64,000 bases of DNA from Palsa-504 sp963835775 (GTDB lineage: Bacteria > Actinomycetota > Actinomycetes > Streptosporangiales > Streptosporangiaceae), in NCBI GenBank assembly GCA_963835775.1, contig CAWIHB010000006.1:1-64000 (forward strand). Reading direction: 5' to 3'. Each line of letters opens with the position of its first letter. Within the stretch, counting starts at the first letter, position 1. The position numbers were made by a program, and so were the translations under genes. Below, one piece after another: positions 56,093 to 64,000 of the stretch. The notes below the pieces were generated by a model that saw only the letters and a program-made list of their open reading frames with translations, searched no databases and was not told the origin of the DNA.

Positions 56093-57208
56093 CTAGGCCG
56101 CGCCCGTGCTGGCATGCTCGCTTCGCAGCGGAATGAACAGGGTGAACGTCGAGCCGGCACCTTCCACGCTGCGCACCGTGACCCGGCCGTTGTGCGCGGC
56201 CATCACGTGCTTGACGATGGCCAGGCCCAGGCCGGTGCCCCCGGTGGCGCGCGAGCGCGCCGGGTCGACCCGGTAGAACCGCTCGAAAATCCGCTCCAGG
56301 TCGCGTTCGGGGATGCCGATGCCCTGGTCGGCCACGCTCAGCTCGGCAGTGCCGTCGCTGGAGCGCTTGAGGGTGATGACCACCCTGGTGCGTTCCGGGC
56401 TGTAGGCGACGGCGTTCTCCAGCAGGTTGCGCAGCGCGGTGATGAGCAGGTCCTCATCCCCCAGCACGGACAGGCCGCGGGTGCCGGCCGAGGCGAGCGT
56501 GATGCCGCGGGCGTTGGCCTTCATCCGGCACCGGTCCAGCGCCTCGGCCACCACCAGGTCCAGGTCGACCGGGCGCGGGTCGGGGACCGGCTCGACGGCC
56601 TGGATCCGGGACAGCGTGATCAGGTCCTGCACCAGATTGGTCAGCCGCTGGGCCTCCTGGCGCATCTTGCCCGCGAAGCGGCGGACCGCCTCGGCGTCGT
56701 CGGCGGCGTCCTCGATGGTCTCGGCCAGCAGGGCCAGGGCGCCCACCGGGGTCTTGAGCTCGTGGCTGGTGTTGGCCACGAAGTCCCGCTTGACCTCGTC
56801 TACCCGGCGGCTCTCGGTCTGGTCTTCGGCCAGGACCAGCACCAGCCCGCCGCCGCCCACGGCCGCGCCGAGCGGCGCCACCCGGACCGCGAAGCTGGTC
56901 GTCCGGCCGCCGAACCTCGGCACCGGGACCTCGAACTCGCCTTCCCTGATCTCGCCGTCCCGGCGGACCTGGCGGGCCAGCGCGGCCAGTTCGCTGACCA
57001 TCAGCCGGTCCCCCTTGACCAGCCCGAAGGCGCGAGCCGCGGCGCTGGCGCGCAGCACCCGGTCGTTGCTGTCCACGACCACGGCCGAGGAGGAAAGCAC
57101 GGACAGGACGGACGCTATGCCCGGAGGCAGCCGGGCGGGCGGTTGGGCCGTCCGGAGCCTGGCGCCGCGCGGCCGCGCGGAGGCGCTGCCCCGGGTTCTT
57201 ATGGCCAT
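56093..57208 (-). CDS. senX3: histidine kinase SenX3, lacking membrane helices
   Basis: About 371 residues from ATG 57208 (GGAG 5 bp upstream); the frame stays open to 57265. A PAS domain (LSSSAVVVDSNDRVLRASAA ... FAVRVAPLGAAVGGG) precedes the HisKA domain with the phospho-acceptor His in FVANTSHELKTPVGAL, and HATPase_c motifs NLLENAVAYSPE, VADQGIGIP and TGLGLAIVKHV. SenX3 normally starts with two transmembrane helices; none is encoded here or in the 120 bp upstream, so this kinase is predicted to be cytoplasmic. Confidence 0.9.
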   Translation of the reverse strand: MAIRTRGSASARPRGARLRTAQPPARLPPGIASVLSVLSSSAVVVDSNDRVLRASAAARAFGLVKGDRLMVSELAALARQVRRDGEIREGEFEVPVPRFGGRTTSFAVRVAPLGAAVGGGGLVLVLAEDQTESRRVDEVKRDFVANTSHELKTPVGALALLAETIEDAADDAEAVRRFAGKMRQEAQRLTNLVQDLITLSRIQAVEPVPDPRPVDLDLVVAEALDRCRMKANARGITLASAGTRGLSVLGDEDLLITALRNLLENAVAYSPERTRVVITLKRSSDGTAELSVADQGIGIPERDLERIFERFYRVDPARSRATGGTGLGLAIVKHVMAAHNGRVTVRSVEGAGSTFTLFIPLRSEHASTGAA

Positions 57209-57392
57209 GCAATCTCCGCTGTTCGCGCAGGCCAGAGACGTGACCAGTGAAGACTCACGGGTCAATGGTATGCGGTAAGACCCTGGCGAAGACAGCGGGC
57301 CTCGGGCTCGCTGGGCGATATTCGAGGCATGTTCACTTGGCGGCTAACCGCCGGTAACGTCCGATTTGCCGCTGCTACGCGGCGTCAGCTGC

Positions 57393-58136
57393 TCAGCGGC
57401 CCTGGTTCTTGACCGCTTCGGCCGCCTCGGCGGCGGCGTCCGGGTCCAGGTAGCGGCCGCCCGGGACGCTGGGCCGGAAGGCGTCGTCGAGCTCGTAGAC
57501 CAGCGGGATGCCGGTCGGGATATTCAGCCCGGCGATGGCCTCGTCGCTGATGCCGTCCAGGTGCTTGACCAGCGCCCGCAGCGAATTGCCGTGCGCCACG
57601 ACGAGCACCGTCTCGCCGCGGACCAGGTCCGGCACCACCGCGTCGTACCAGTACGGCAGCATGCGGGCCACCACGTCCTTCAGGCACTCGGTGCGCGGCC
57701 TGATCTCCGGGGGCAGGCTGGCGTACCTGGCCTCGCCCGACTGGGACATCGGGTCGTCGTCGGCGAGCGGCGGCGGCGGCACGTCGTAGGAGCGGCGCCA
57801 CAGCATGAACTGCTCGTCGCCGAACTCCTGCCTGGTCTGGGCCTTGTCCTTGCCCTGCAGCGCGCCGTAGTGCCGCTCGTTCAGCCGCCACGAGCGCTGC
57901 ACGGGCAGCCACAGCAGGCCCGCCTCCTCCAGCGCGATGTGGGCGGTCTGGATGGCCCGGGTCAGCACCGAGGTGTGCACCACGTCCGGGATGACGCCCG
58001 AGTCGGCCAGCAGGCGGCCGCCGGTACGCGCCTCCTGCGCGCCCACCTCGGACAGGCCGACGTCCACCCACCCGGTGAACAGGCCCTTCGAGTTCCACTC
58101 GCTCTCGCCGTGCCTGAGCAGCACCAGGGTCTTCAT
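57393..58136 (-). CDS. gpmA: 2,3-bisphosphoglycerate-dependent phosphoglycerate mutase
   Basis: 247 residues. The catalytic phospho-His is in TLVLLRHGESEWNSKGLFTG; SWRLNERHYGALQGKDKAQ carries the conserved Glu-Arg; the second His is in VLVVAHGNSLRALVKHLDG. It interconverts 2- and 3-phosphoglycerate in glycolysis. The order gpm next to senX3-regX3 on one side and mshA on the other is the normal actinobacterial one. Confidence 0.94.
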   Translation of the reverse strand: MKTLVLLRHGESEWNSKGLFTGWVDVGLSEVGAQEARTGGRLLADSGVIPDVVHTSVLTRAIQTAHIALEEAGLLWLPVQRSWRLNERHYGALQGKDKAQTRQEFGDEQFMLWRRSYDVPPPPLADDDPMSQSGEARYASLPPEIRPRTECLKDVVARMLPYWYDAVVPDLVRGETVLVVAHGNSLRALVKHLDGISDEAIAGLNIPTGIPLVYELDDAFRPSVPGGRYLDPDAAAEAAEAVKNQGR

Positions 58137-58204
58137 ACCGACAGCCTAATAGCTGCTCCGGCGGGCCTGGGAACAGGCTGCGGCACCGCGGGGTTGGTTA
58201 GAGC

Positions 58205-59509
58205 GTGCATCAAGTGCCGCGAATCAGCCCGCATCGGCGCAGGCCCGAGGTTCCCCGGCGGATCGCGACCATCAGCCTGCACACCTCCCCGCTCGACCAG
58301 CCGGGCACCGGGGACGCGGGCGGGCTCAACGTCTACGTGGTCGAGGTGTCCAAGCGGCTGGCCGAGCGCGGCATCGAGGTCGAGATCTTCACCCGCACGG
58401 TGTGCCGTGACACGCCGCCCACCGTCGAGCTGGTGCCCGGCGTGCTGGTCCGCAACGTGGTGGCCGGGCCGTTCGAGGAGCTGGACAAGAACGCGCTGCC
58501 CGGGCAGATCTGCCCGTTCACGTTCGGGGTACTGCGCACCGAGGCGGCCTACGAGCCGGGCCGTTACGACCTGCTGCATGCGCACTACTGGCTGTCCGGC
58601 CAGGTGGCCGCGGTGGCCGCCGAGCGCTGGGGGGTACCGCTGGTGCAGTCGATGCACACCCTGGGCAAGGTGAAGAACCTGGCCCTGGCCAGCGGCGACT
58701 GCGCCGAGCCCGCGGCCAGGATCCGCGGCGAGGGCGAGGTCATCGCGGCCGCCGACCGGCTGGTAGCCAACACGGCCGAGGAGGCGCGCCAGCTGATCGA
58801 GCTGTACGGCGCCGATCCCTGGCGGGTCGAGACGGTCAACCCGGGCGTCGACCTGTCGGTGTTCCGGCCGGGCCCGGCGGCGGCAGCACGTGCCCGGCTC
58901 GGGCTGCCCGCCGACGCGGTGGTGCTGGTGTTCGCCGGGCGGATCCAGCCGCTCAAGGGCCCGGACATCGTGCTGCACGCGGCGGCCGAGCTGCTTCGCT
59001 CCCTTCCGTCGCTGGCGGACCGGCTGGTCGTGGTCTTCGTGGGCGGGCCCAGCGGGTCCGAGGTGGGCGCGCCGGGGCGGCTTTCCGGCCTGGCCGAGGG
59101 GCTGGGCATCGCTTCGGCCGTGCGGCTGGAGCCGCCCTGCCCGCAGCGGGAGCTGGCCGACTGGTACCGGGCCGCTGATGTCGTGCTGGTGCCGTCGCAC
59201 TCGGAGTCGTTCGGCCTGGTGGCGCTGGAGGCTCAGGCGTGCGGCACGCCAGTGGTGGCGGCCGCCGTGGGGGGCTTGCGCACCGTGGTACGGGACGGGT
59301 ATTCGGGCGTGCTGGTCGACGGGCACGACCCGATGTCGTATGCGCGGGTGCTGGCCGAGCTCGTCGCGGCGCCGGGCCGGCTGGACGAGCTGTCGCGGGG
59401 GGCGGTGGCGCACGCGTCGGCGTTCGACTGGCCCGCCACCGCGGACCGGCTGGTCGGCGTGTATACCGGAGCCATGAACGAGGCCGCCGCCACCGCCGTG
59501 GGCGCGTGA
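58205..59509 (+). CDS. mshA: D-inositol-3-phosphate glycosyltransferase MshA
   Basis: 434 residues from GTG 58205; a start nearer RRIATISLHTS is possible. GT-B fold, family GT4: ISLHTSPLDQPGTGDAGGLN (UDP-GlcNAc/inositol-phosphate loop), DLLHAHYWLSGQVAAV, FAGRIQPLKGPDIVLHAAAE, and VPSHSESFGLVALEAQACGT with the E-x7-E motif. It makes the first intermediate of mycothiol, the actinobacterial redox thiol. Confidence 0.95.
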   Translation: MHQVPRISPHRRRPEVPRRIATISLHTSPLDQPGTGDAGGLNVYVVEVSKRLAERGIEVEIFTRTVCRDTPPTVELVPGVLVRNVVAGPFEELDKNALPGQICPFTFGVLRTEAAYEPGRYDLLHAHYWLSGQVAAVAAERWGVPLVQSMHTLGKVKNLALASGDCAEPAARIRGEGEVIAAADRLVANTAEEARQLIELYGADPWRVETVNPGVDLSVFRPGPAAAARARLGLPADAVVLVFAGRIQPLKGPDIVLHAAAELLRSLPSLADRLVVVFVGGPSGSEVGAPGRLSGLAEGLGIASAVRLEPPCPQRELADWYRAADVVLVPSHSESFGLVALEAQACGTPVVAAAVGGLRTVVRDGYSGVLVDGHDPMSYARVLAELVAAPGRLDELSRGAVAHASAFDWPATADRLVGVYTGAMNEAAATAVGA

Positions 59510-59663
59510 GCGAGTCGAAGGGGCGCGGCGCCGCCTGGACCGTGCTTTCTCCCCCGAGCCCACCCCAGGAGCGAGGCACGAGCGACAGGGGCCCGCCGCC
59601 GCAGGCGGCCAAGCGAGCAAGGCGGTGCCTTAAGGCGCCCCAGAGGCGAGCGGGAGACACAGC

Positions 59664-60155
59664 ATGAGCGCGGACCAAGCTGCCGCCGTTAGGGCCGTGC
59701 TGGACGAGCTGGGGCTGACCTATGAGAGCCCGCAGCCCGGGGCGTTCCTGGTGCGGCTCGAGGGCCAGCACAAGCTGGCCACCATGACCTGGCTCATCGT
59801 CGGGTCGCACAGCCTGAGCGTGGAGGCGTTCTTCTGCCGCCAGCCGGACGAGAACCACGAGGCGTTCTACCGGTTCCTGCTGGAGCGCAACGGCCGCATG
59901 TACGGGGTGCATTTCAGCCTGGACCCGGTGGGCGACGTGTACCTGACCGGCCGGCTGCCGCTCAGCGGGATCAGCCCGGCCGACATCGACCAGCTGCTCG
60001 GCTGCGTGCTCAGCTACGCCGACGACAACTTCGACACGGCCCTGGAGCTCGGCTTCGCCAACGCCATCCGCCGGGAATGGGCCTGGCGGGCCAAGCGCGG
60101 CGAGAGCCTGGCCAACCTGCGCGCCTTCGCGCGCTTCGCCGACCCCGACCGCTGA
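59664..60155 (+). CDS. YbjN domain protein
   Basis: 163 residues. The type III chaperone-like YbjN fold is suggested by VRAVLDELGLTYESPQPGAF, HKLATMTWLIVGSHSLSVEA and YRFLLERNGRMYGVHFSLD. Its place directly after mshA is conserved in actinobacteria. The molecular role is unknown. The 150 bp before it hold no gene. Confidence 0.85.
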   Translation: MSADQAAAVRAVLDELGLTYESPQPGAFLVRLEGQHKLATMTWLIVGSHSLSVEAFFCRQPDENHEAFYRFLLERNGRMYGVHFSLDPVGDVYLTGRLPLSGISPADIDQLLGCVLSYADDNFDTALELGFANAIRREWAWRAKRGESLANLRAFARFADPDR

Positions 60156-60242
60156 GCAGGACGGATACGGCGGCGGCATTCGCGTGGCCTATTAAAGAGC
60201 GCCGCCTATTCGATAGCCCGCATAACGGGTACATTGACCACC

Positions 60243-60623
60243 GTGAACCGGTTGGGTGAACTTGAACGTGCCATCATGGACGTGCTCTGGGAAACCGACG
60301 AACCTCTCACGGTGCGAGAGGTCAGTGCTAGGCTGACCGAACGTAATCTAGCTCACACCACCGTGATGACGGTGCTCGACAGGCTCGCCAAGAAGGGTTT
60401 CGCCAAAAGGCAGCGGGACGGGCGGGCTTGGCGCTATTGTCCGGCCGCAACCCGCGAAACTTACGTCACCGAGCTCATGCTGACCGCGCTGGATCAGACC
60501 GGTGACCGCACGGCCGCCCTGACGCGGTTCGCCCAGTCCGTCTCCGGCGTCGAGGCAGACGTACTGCGTGACGCCCTGGAAATGATCGAAGGTGGCAGCG
60601 GAGGAGATGAAGGGTCTGGCTGA
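60243..60623 (+). CDS. BlaI/MecI family repressor
   Basis: About 126 residues from GTG 60243 (TTG 60234 also open). The winged helix NRLGELERAIMDVLWETDEP, TVREVSARLTERNLAHTTVM and VLDRLAKKGFAKRQRDGRAW is the BlaI/MecI/CopY signature; the C-terminal dimerisation helix includes DVLRDALEMIEG. It overlaps an M56 peptidase gene, so the pair resembles the BlaI-BlaR1 cleavage-induced switch; actinobacterial members control respiration or beta-lactamase genes. Confidence 0.9.
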   Translation: MNRLGELERAIMDVLWETDEPLTVREVSARLTERNLAHTTVMTVLDRLAKKGFAKRQRDGRAWRYCPAATRETYVTELMLTALDQTGDRTAALTRFAQSVSGVEADVLRDALEMIEGGSGGDEGSG

Positions 60624-61560
60624 CGCGGCGCTGCTCGCCGCGGTCGCCATGGGGAGTGTGCTCGGAGCTTCGGCGCTGGCCCAGGCCAGCTGGCCGCGCC
60701 GCTCGCCGGCCGCGGCCATCTTGCTCTGGCAGGCCCTCGGGCTGGCCGCGGGGCTGGCCGCCGTCGGCACGCTGGTCAGCCTGAGCCTGCCCGGCGACAG
60801 CCTGGGCGTGGCCCGTTCCATCCTGCACCTCGGCAGCGTCTTCCCCGCCGACGCGTTCAGGTTCCCCGTGGCCTTCGGCCCGGTCAGCATCCTGCCGGCC
60901 ATGCTGCTCCTGCTCCGGATGGCCTGCCTGGCCGCGGGCCTGGCCCTGCTGGCCTCGCTGTGCTGGGTGCTCATCGCCGCCTCGGCGGCGGCACTGCAGG
61001 CCCGGCGGCGGCAGCGGGCCCTGCTGGCCCTGCTGGCCCACGGCGACCCGAAGGTGCCCGGCGCGCTGGTCGTCGACTACCCCACGGCCGCGGCCTACTG
61101 CCTGCCCGGGCTGCGCTCCCGGATCGTGGTGCTCAGCGTCGGCACGCTCGAGCTGCTCGGCCGGCGTGAGCTGGCCGCCGTGCTGGCGCACGAGCACGCG
61201 CACCTGCGCGAGCGGCACGACCTGGTGCTGCTGCCGTTCAGTGCGCTGCGCCGGGCGTTCCCGCGCTCGGTGATCTGCGCCCAGGCGCACCGCGCGGTGG
61301 CCCTGCTGGTCGAGATGCTGGCCGACGACCATGCGCTCCGCGGGCGTCCGGCCCGCGAACTGGTCTCGGCGCTGGTGCGGTTCGGCACGGCCGGGACCTG
61401 CCCGGCGCCGGCCGGAGCGCTGGCCGCCGGCGAGGGCGAGGTGGCGGCCCGGGTCGCCCGCCTGATGCGGCCCGTGCCGTTGCCCGCGGCCGCGAGCGCG
61501 GGCGTATGCTGCACCGCGGCCCTGCTGGTCGCGGCGACGATCGCGCTGCTCGTCATCTGA
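60607..61560 (+). CDS. M56 family (BlaR1-like) membrane metallopeptidase
   Basis: About 317 residues. Several transmembrane helices (DAALLAAVAMGSVLGASALA, ILLWQALGLAAGLAAVGTL, SILPAMLLLLRMACLAAGLA) surround the zinc motif HEHAH in LAAVLAHEHAHLRERHDLVL. There is no C-terminal penicillin-binding sensor domain, so the inducing signal is different from that of BlaR1 or not sensed here. GTG 60592 is also a possible start. It overlaps the BlaI-like gene by a few codons and is co-transcribed with it. Confidence 0.88.
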   Translation: MKGLADAALLAAVAMGSVLGASALAQASWPRRSPAAAILLWQALGLAAGLAAVGTLVSLSLPGDSLGVARSILHLGSVFPADAFRFPVAFGPVSILPAMLLLLRMACLAAGLALLASLCWVLIAASAAALQARRRQRALLALLAHGDPKVPGALVVDYPTAAAYCLPGLRSRIVVLSVGTLELLGRRELAAVLAHEHAHLRERHDLVLLPFSALRRAFPRSVICAQAHRAVALLVEMLADDHALRGRPARELVSALVRFGTAGTCPAPAGALAAGEGEVAARVARLMRPVPLPAAASAGVCCTAALLVAATIALLVI

Positions 61561-61586
61561 GCAGCGTCATCTGAGCAGGGCCGCCG

Positions 61587-61937
61587 TCACCAGGGGCCGT
61601 ACGGGCCCGAGCTGCTGCCCCCGCCGTTGCGGAAGCCCTTGACCTTGGGCCGGACGTCGGCCAGGTAAATGGCGGCCGCGACGAAGGCCGCGACGGTCAG
61701 GATGGACGTGGGACCGATCTTGTACACCACTCCGGCCAGCCCGACCACGGCGGCCACGCCCAGGATGATCAGCCACAGCTGCTTGGTCTGCTTGCCCGTG
61801 GCCACGAAGGCCTGGCCGGGCCGGGTGATGGCGTCGATGAAGGCCCAGGCCTCGACGATGAACGCCGCGCCGCCAAGGGCGATGAAGAAGTCGTTAAGCG
61901 GGGTATAAGCACCGAACACGGAACTCACGCTACCCAA
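61587..61937 (-). CDS. DUF2516 membrane protein
   Basis: 116 residues. Three hydrophobic helices: FIALGGAAFIVEAWAFIDAI, WLIILGVAAVVGLAGVVY and ILTVAAFVAAAIYLADV, ending in a Gly/Ser-rich tail (GPYGPW). The length and the EAWAFIDAITRP segment match DUF2516. The start is 24 bp downstream of the XRE gene stop, so they form a two-gene operon. Function unknown. Confidence 0.82.
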   Translation of the reverse strand: MGSVSSVFGAYTPLNDFFIALGGAAFIVEAWAFIDAITRPGQAFVATGKQTKQLWLIILGVAAVVGLAGVVYKIGPTSILTVAAFVAAAIYLADVRPKVKGFRNGGGSSSGPYGPW

Positions 61938-61961
61938 TCGGAGGGACGTTCTGGCCTGATA

Positions 61962-62486
61962 TTACATCGGGTCAGCGGATAGATCGGTTCCGGCGGCGGC
62001 CGGGTCCGACGAGTGCTCTTGGCGTGAGCCTGCGGTCACGTCAGGTGCTTCCGTGGTGTCTGCGGCCTGCTCGGCTTGGGCGGCCTGCTCGGCCTGGGCG
62101 GCCTGCTCGGCCTGGGCGACCGCTTGGGCGGCGGCCTCGGCGGCGGCCGCGTTCTCCTTGCGGAACGACTCGTAGATCTCGATCAGGACCTGCTTCTGCC
62201 GTTCAGAAAGCTCCGCGTCGGCCAGCAGGGCCGAACGGACCCCCGAGTCGGCCGGCCGGTCTTCCAGGATCCCGGCCTGCACGTACAGCGCCTCCGCGGA
62301 AATACGCAGCCCCTTGGCGAGCTGCTGCAGGATGTCCGCGCTCGGCTTGCGCAGGCCCCGCTCGATCTGGCTCAGGTACGGGTTGGACACGCCAGCCGCC
62401 TGCGCCAGCTGGCGCATGGAGATCCTGGCCTGCTCGCGCTGCTCCCTGATGTAGTCGCCGATCGACTTCACGGTCTCGTTACGCAT
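61962..62486 (-). CDS. XRE family regulator with Ala/Gln/Glu repeat tail
   Basis: 174 residues. The HTH is SIGDYIREQREQARISMRQL, then AAGVSNPYLSQIERGLRKPS, typical of actinobacterial XRE regulators paired with DUF2516. After the LSERQKQVLIEIYESFRKEN helix there is an (AEQAAQ)-type repeat encoded by short tandem DNA repeats at about 62085-62120. The regulon is unknown. Confidence 0.85.
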   Translation of the reverse strand: MRNETVKSIGDYIREQREQARISMRQLAQAAGVSNPYLSQIERGLRKPSADILQQLAKGLRISAEALYVQAGILEDRPADSGVRSALLADAELSERQKQVLIEIYESFRKENAAAAEAAAQAVAQAEQAAQAEQAAQAEQAADTTEAPDVTAGSRQEHSSDPAAAGTDLSADPM

Positions 62487-62525
62487 GGCTCCATAATGCC
62501 ACCAAGTGCTTGCAATTGCAAATGG

Positions 62526-63383
62526 CTAGCAAGCACCCGGGCGGCCCGGGATGCCGAGAAAGGCGCGGGCGTCGGCCGGGCGCATGGGCGGGCGCTGGGC
62601 CAGCCGGGCCGCTTCGGCGGCTCGCTCGACCAGTTCGGCGTTGCGGGCCACCGGGCGGCCCCGCGCGTAGGTCAGCGTGTCTTCCATCCCCACCCGCAGG
62701 TGGCCGCCGGCGCCCAGCGCACCGAACAGCACCGGCAGCGCGGTCCGGCCGATGCCGGTGGCCGACCAGGTGGCGCCGGGCGGCAGCGCGGCCACCGCGG
62801 CGGCCAGCGTGGCCACATCCCCCGGCATGCCGCCGGGCACGCCCAGGACCAGGTCGCAGTGCACGTGCCCGCCGGCGGGCAGGCCATAGGAGCCGAGCAG
62901 CCGGTGCAGGGTCGCCACGTGGCCCAGGTCGAACAGCTCGAACTCCGGCACCACCTGCCGCTCCTGAGTCAGCTGGTAGAGGTCCTTGATGAACGGCCAG
63001 GGGTTGGCGAACACCTCGTCGCCGAAGTTGACCGTGCCGCAGGTCAGCGAGCAGGCGTCCGGGGCGGCGTCGAGGACGGCCAGCCGGTCGGCGAAGCTGT
63101 CGGTCACGGCGCCGCCGGTGGACAGCTGGACGATGAGATCGGTGCTCTCCCGCAGTGCCGTCACGGTGTCGGTGAGGCGGCCGGCGTCCAGCGTGGGCCG
63201 GGCCGCGTCGTCCCTGATGTGCACGTGGATGACCGCGGCGCCCGCGGCCTCGCACTCCTTGGCCGTGAGCACCAGCTCGGTCAGGGTCACCGGCAGGGCG
63301 GGGGCGGCCGACTTTTCCGCTTCGGCCCCCGTGGGGGCCACCGTGATCAGGGTCTGGTCCGAACCGGAGGTATTGCCAGCCAT
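62526..63383 (-). CDS. 3-keto-5-aminohexanoate cleavage (BKACE) family protein
   Basis: 285 residues from ATG 63383. The zinc-binding and catalytic motifs of the BKACE barrel are present: AGAAVIHVHIRDD, LIVQLSTGGAVTD, SLTCGTVNFGDEVF, PEFELFDLGHV and VGMEDTLTYARGRPVARN. Such enzymes cleave beta-keto acids with acetyl-CoA; the exact substrate is unknown. It ends 11 bp after a TIM-barrel isomerase gene on the same strand, suggesting a shared pathway. Confidence 0.88.
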   Translation of the reverse strand: MAGNTSGSDQTLITVAPTGAEAEKSAAPALPVTLTELVLTAKECEAAGAAVIHVHIRDDAARPTLDAGRLTDTVTALRESTDLIVQLSTGGAVTDSFADRLAVLDAAPDACSLTCGTVNFGDEVFANPWPFIKDLYQLTQERQVVPEFELFDLGHVATLHRLLGSYGLPAGGHVHCDLVLGVPGGMPGDVATLAAAVAALPPGATWSATGIGRTALPVLFGALGAGGHLRVGMEDTLTYARGRPVARNAELVERAAEAARLAQRPPMRPADARAFLGIPGRPGAC

Positions 63384-63393
63384 GGCTAGGAGA

Positions 63394-64000
63394 TTACCCG
63401 CGGGTGGCCTGGCCCGCGGCGAGGGACAGGTGCTTCCGGGCGAAGGCCAGCGACTCGGCCAGATCGGCCAGCCGGTCATCCCGGGTCGGTGCCTTGTTCG
63501 TGTTCACCTCGACCACCACCACGCCGGAGTAGCCGGTGGCCGGGAGCAGGGTGAGCAGTTCGGCGCAGGGCTGGCCACCGCGTCCGGGGACCAGGTGCTC
63601 GTCCGGGAACGGCCCGGCAGGCGAGCCGGTACCGTCGGCCAGGTGCACGTGGGCCAGGCGGCCGCCGAGCTCGGCGGCCATGGCCAGCGCGTCGGACCCG
63701 GAGGCGGCGGTGTGCGACAGGTCCAGCGTGACGTGCGGGACGTTCAGGGCCGTCGGGTCCCAGTGCGGTGCGTACCCCGCGACCTCGCTGCCGCCGACCC
63801 GGAGCGGGTACATGTTCTCGACCGCGAAGATGACGTCGGTCTCGGCGGCCAGGGCGGCCAGGCCCTCCTCGAAGCCGCGGGCGTACTCCTGCTGCCAGCG
63901 GAACGGCGGGTGCAAGACCACCACCCGGGCCCCGACCCGCTCGGCCAGGTCCTTGGCGCGGCGCAGCTTCTCCCACGGCTCACGGCCCCACACCCGCTGG
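63394..64000 (-). CDS. sugar phosphate isomerase/epimerase (partial)
   Basis: The C-terminal 200 residues of an AP-endonuclease-2 / xylose-isomerase-like TIM barrel; the 5' end lies beyond the window. Metal-site motifs: VVVLHPPFRWQQEYARGF, FAVENMYPLRVGG with the Glu, VTLDLSHTAASGSDAL, LAHVHLADGTGSP and VVVEVNTNKAPTRDD. The reaction cannot be specified. Confidence 0.82.
   Translation of the reverse strand, partial: QRVWGREPWEKLRRAKDLAERVGARVVVLHPPFRWQQEYARGFEEGLAALAAETDVIFAVENMYPLRVGGSEVAGYAPHWDPTALNVPHVTLDLSHTAASGSDALAMAAELGGRLAHVHLADGTGSPAGPFPDEHLVPGRGGQPCAELLTLLPATGYSGVVVVEVNTNKAPTRDDRLADLAESLAFARKHLSLAAGQATRG

Overview
The window is high-GC actinomycete DNA. The evidence is a SenX3-RegX3 / phosphoglycerate mutase / MshA block, a CarD-IspF-CysS-RlmB block next to an LpqE-like lipoprotein, WhiB and DUF2637 proteins, and pervasive GTG/TTG starts. 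The mycothiol gene mshA restricts it to Actinomycetes; the genus cannot be read from the sequence.

The window has two parts. Positions 1-48.8 kb are an accessory region ending at a tRNA-Thr(TGT) gene on the minus strand. Positions 48.8-64 kb are conserved chromosome.

Accessory region, left to right. 1-3.4 kb: two tyrosine recombinases in Tn554-like tandem, the larger running off the window. 3.4-4.4 kb: an IS5-type transposase. 4.9-7.5 kb: integrase debris, a DUF6788 gene and two frameshifted transposon-type genes whose end cuts into a sugar ABC transporter. 7.5-12 kb: the decayed transporter with its intact LacI-type regulator and two operator palindromes. 12.3-17.4 kb: a decayed plasmid-type module (DUF2637 remnant, GntR, PIN/HTH toxin-antitoxin, deleted integrase) ending in a 45-bp copy of the tRNA-Thr 3' half. 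17.4-48.8 kb: a 31-kb segment bounded by that copy and the tRNA itself. It carries a second, better preserved copy of the module at its right end (relaxase, WhiB, DUF2637, GntR, PIN/HTH, integrase) and a defence island at its left (18.7-28.8 kb). The arrangement fits two related integrative elements inserted in tandem at one tRNA gene.

Defence island: a HEPN (ApeA-like) protein with an RxxxxH motif; a broken kwaB relic; a convergent TcmP / three-Cys-motif (DUF5131) pair with a divergent XRE regulator over a 26-bp palindrome; a dead integrase; then a three-gene operon kwaA-kwaB-NACHT. The third gene of that operon encodes 1227 residues with IF2-N, PD-(D/E)xK nuclease-like, NACHT ATPase, pentapeptide-repeat and WD40-like segments. 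A Kiwa pair co-transcribed with such a multidomain STAND protein is the most interesting observation here.

Nested transposons: an ISAs1-family element (29.0-36.2 kb, 60-bp perfect inverted repeats, 10-bp target duplication) has its transposase split by a 5.8-kb large-serine-recombinase element, which is itself split by an IS3-family element.

Backbone (48.9-64 kb): a zinc-dependent dehydrogenase; rlmB, cysS (with an apparent frameshift), ispF and carD, with ispD absent from its usual position; a small membrane protein and an LpqE-like lipoprotein; regX3-senX3, where SenX3 lacks membrane helices; gpm; mshA; a YbjN protein; a BlaI/M56 pair; an XRE/DUF2516 pair; a BKACE-family enzyme; and a partial TIM-barrel isomerase.
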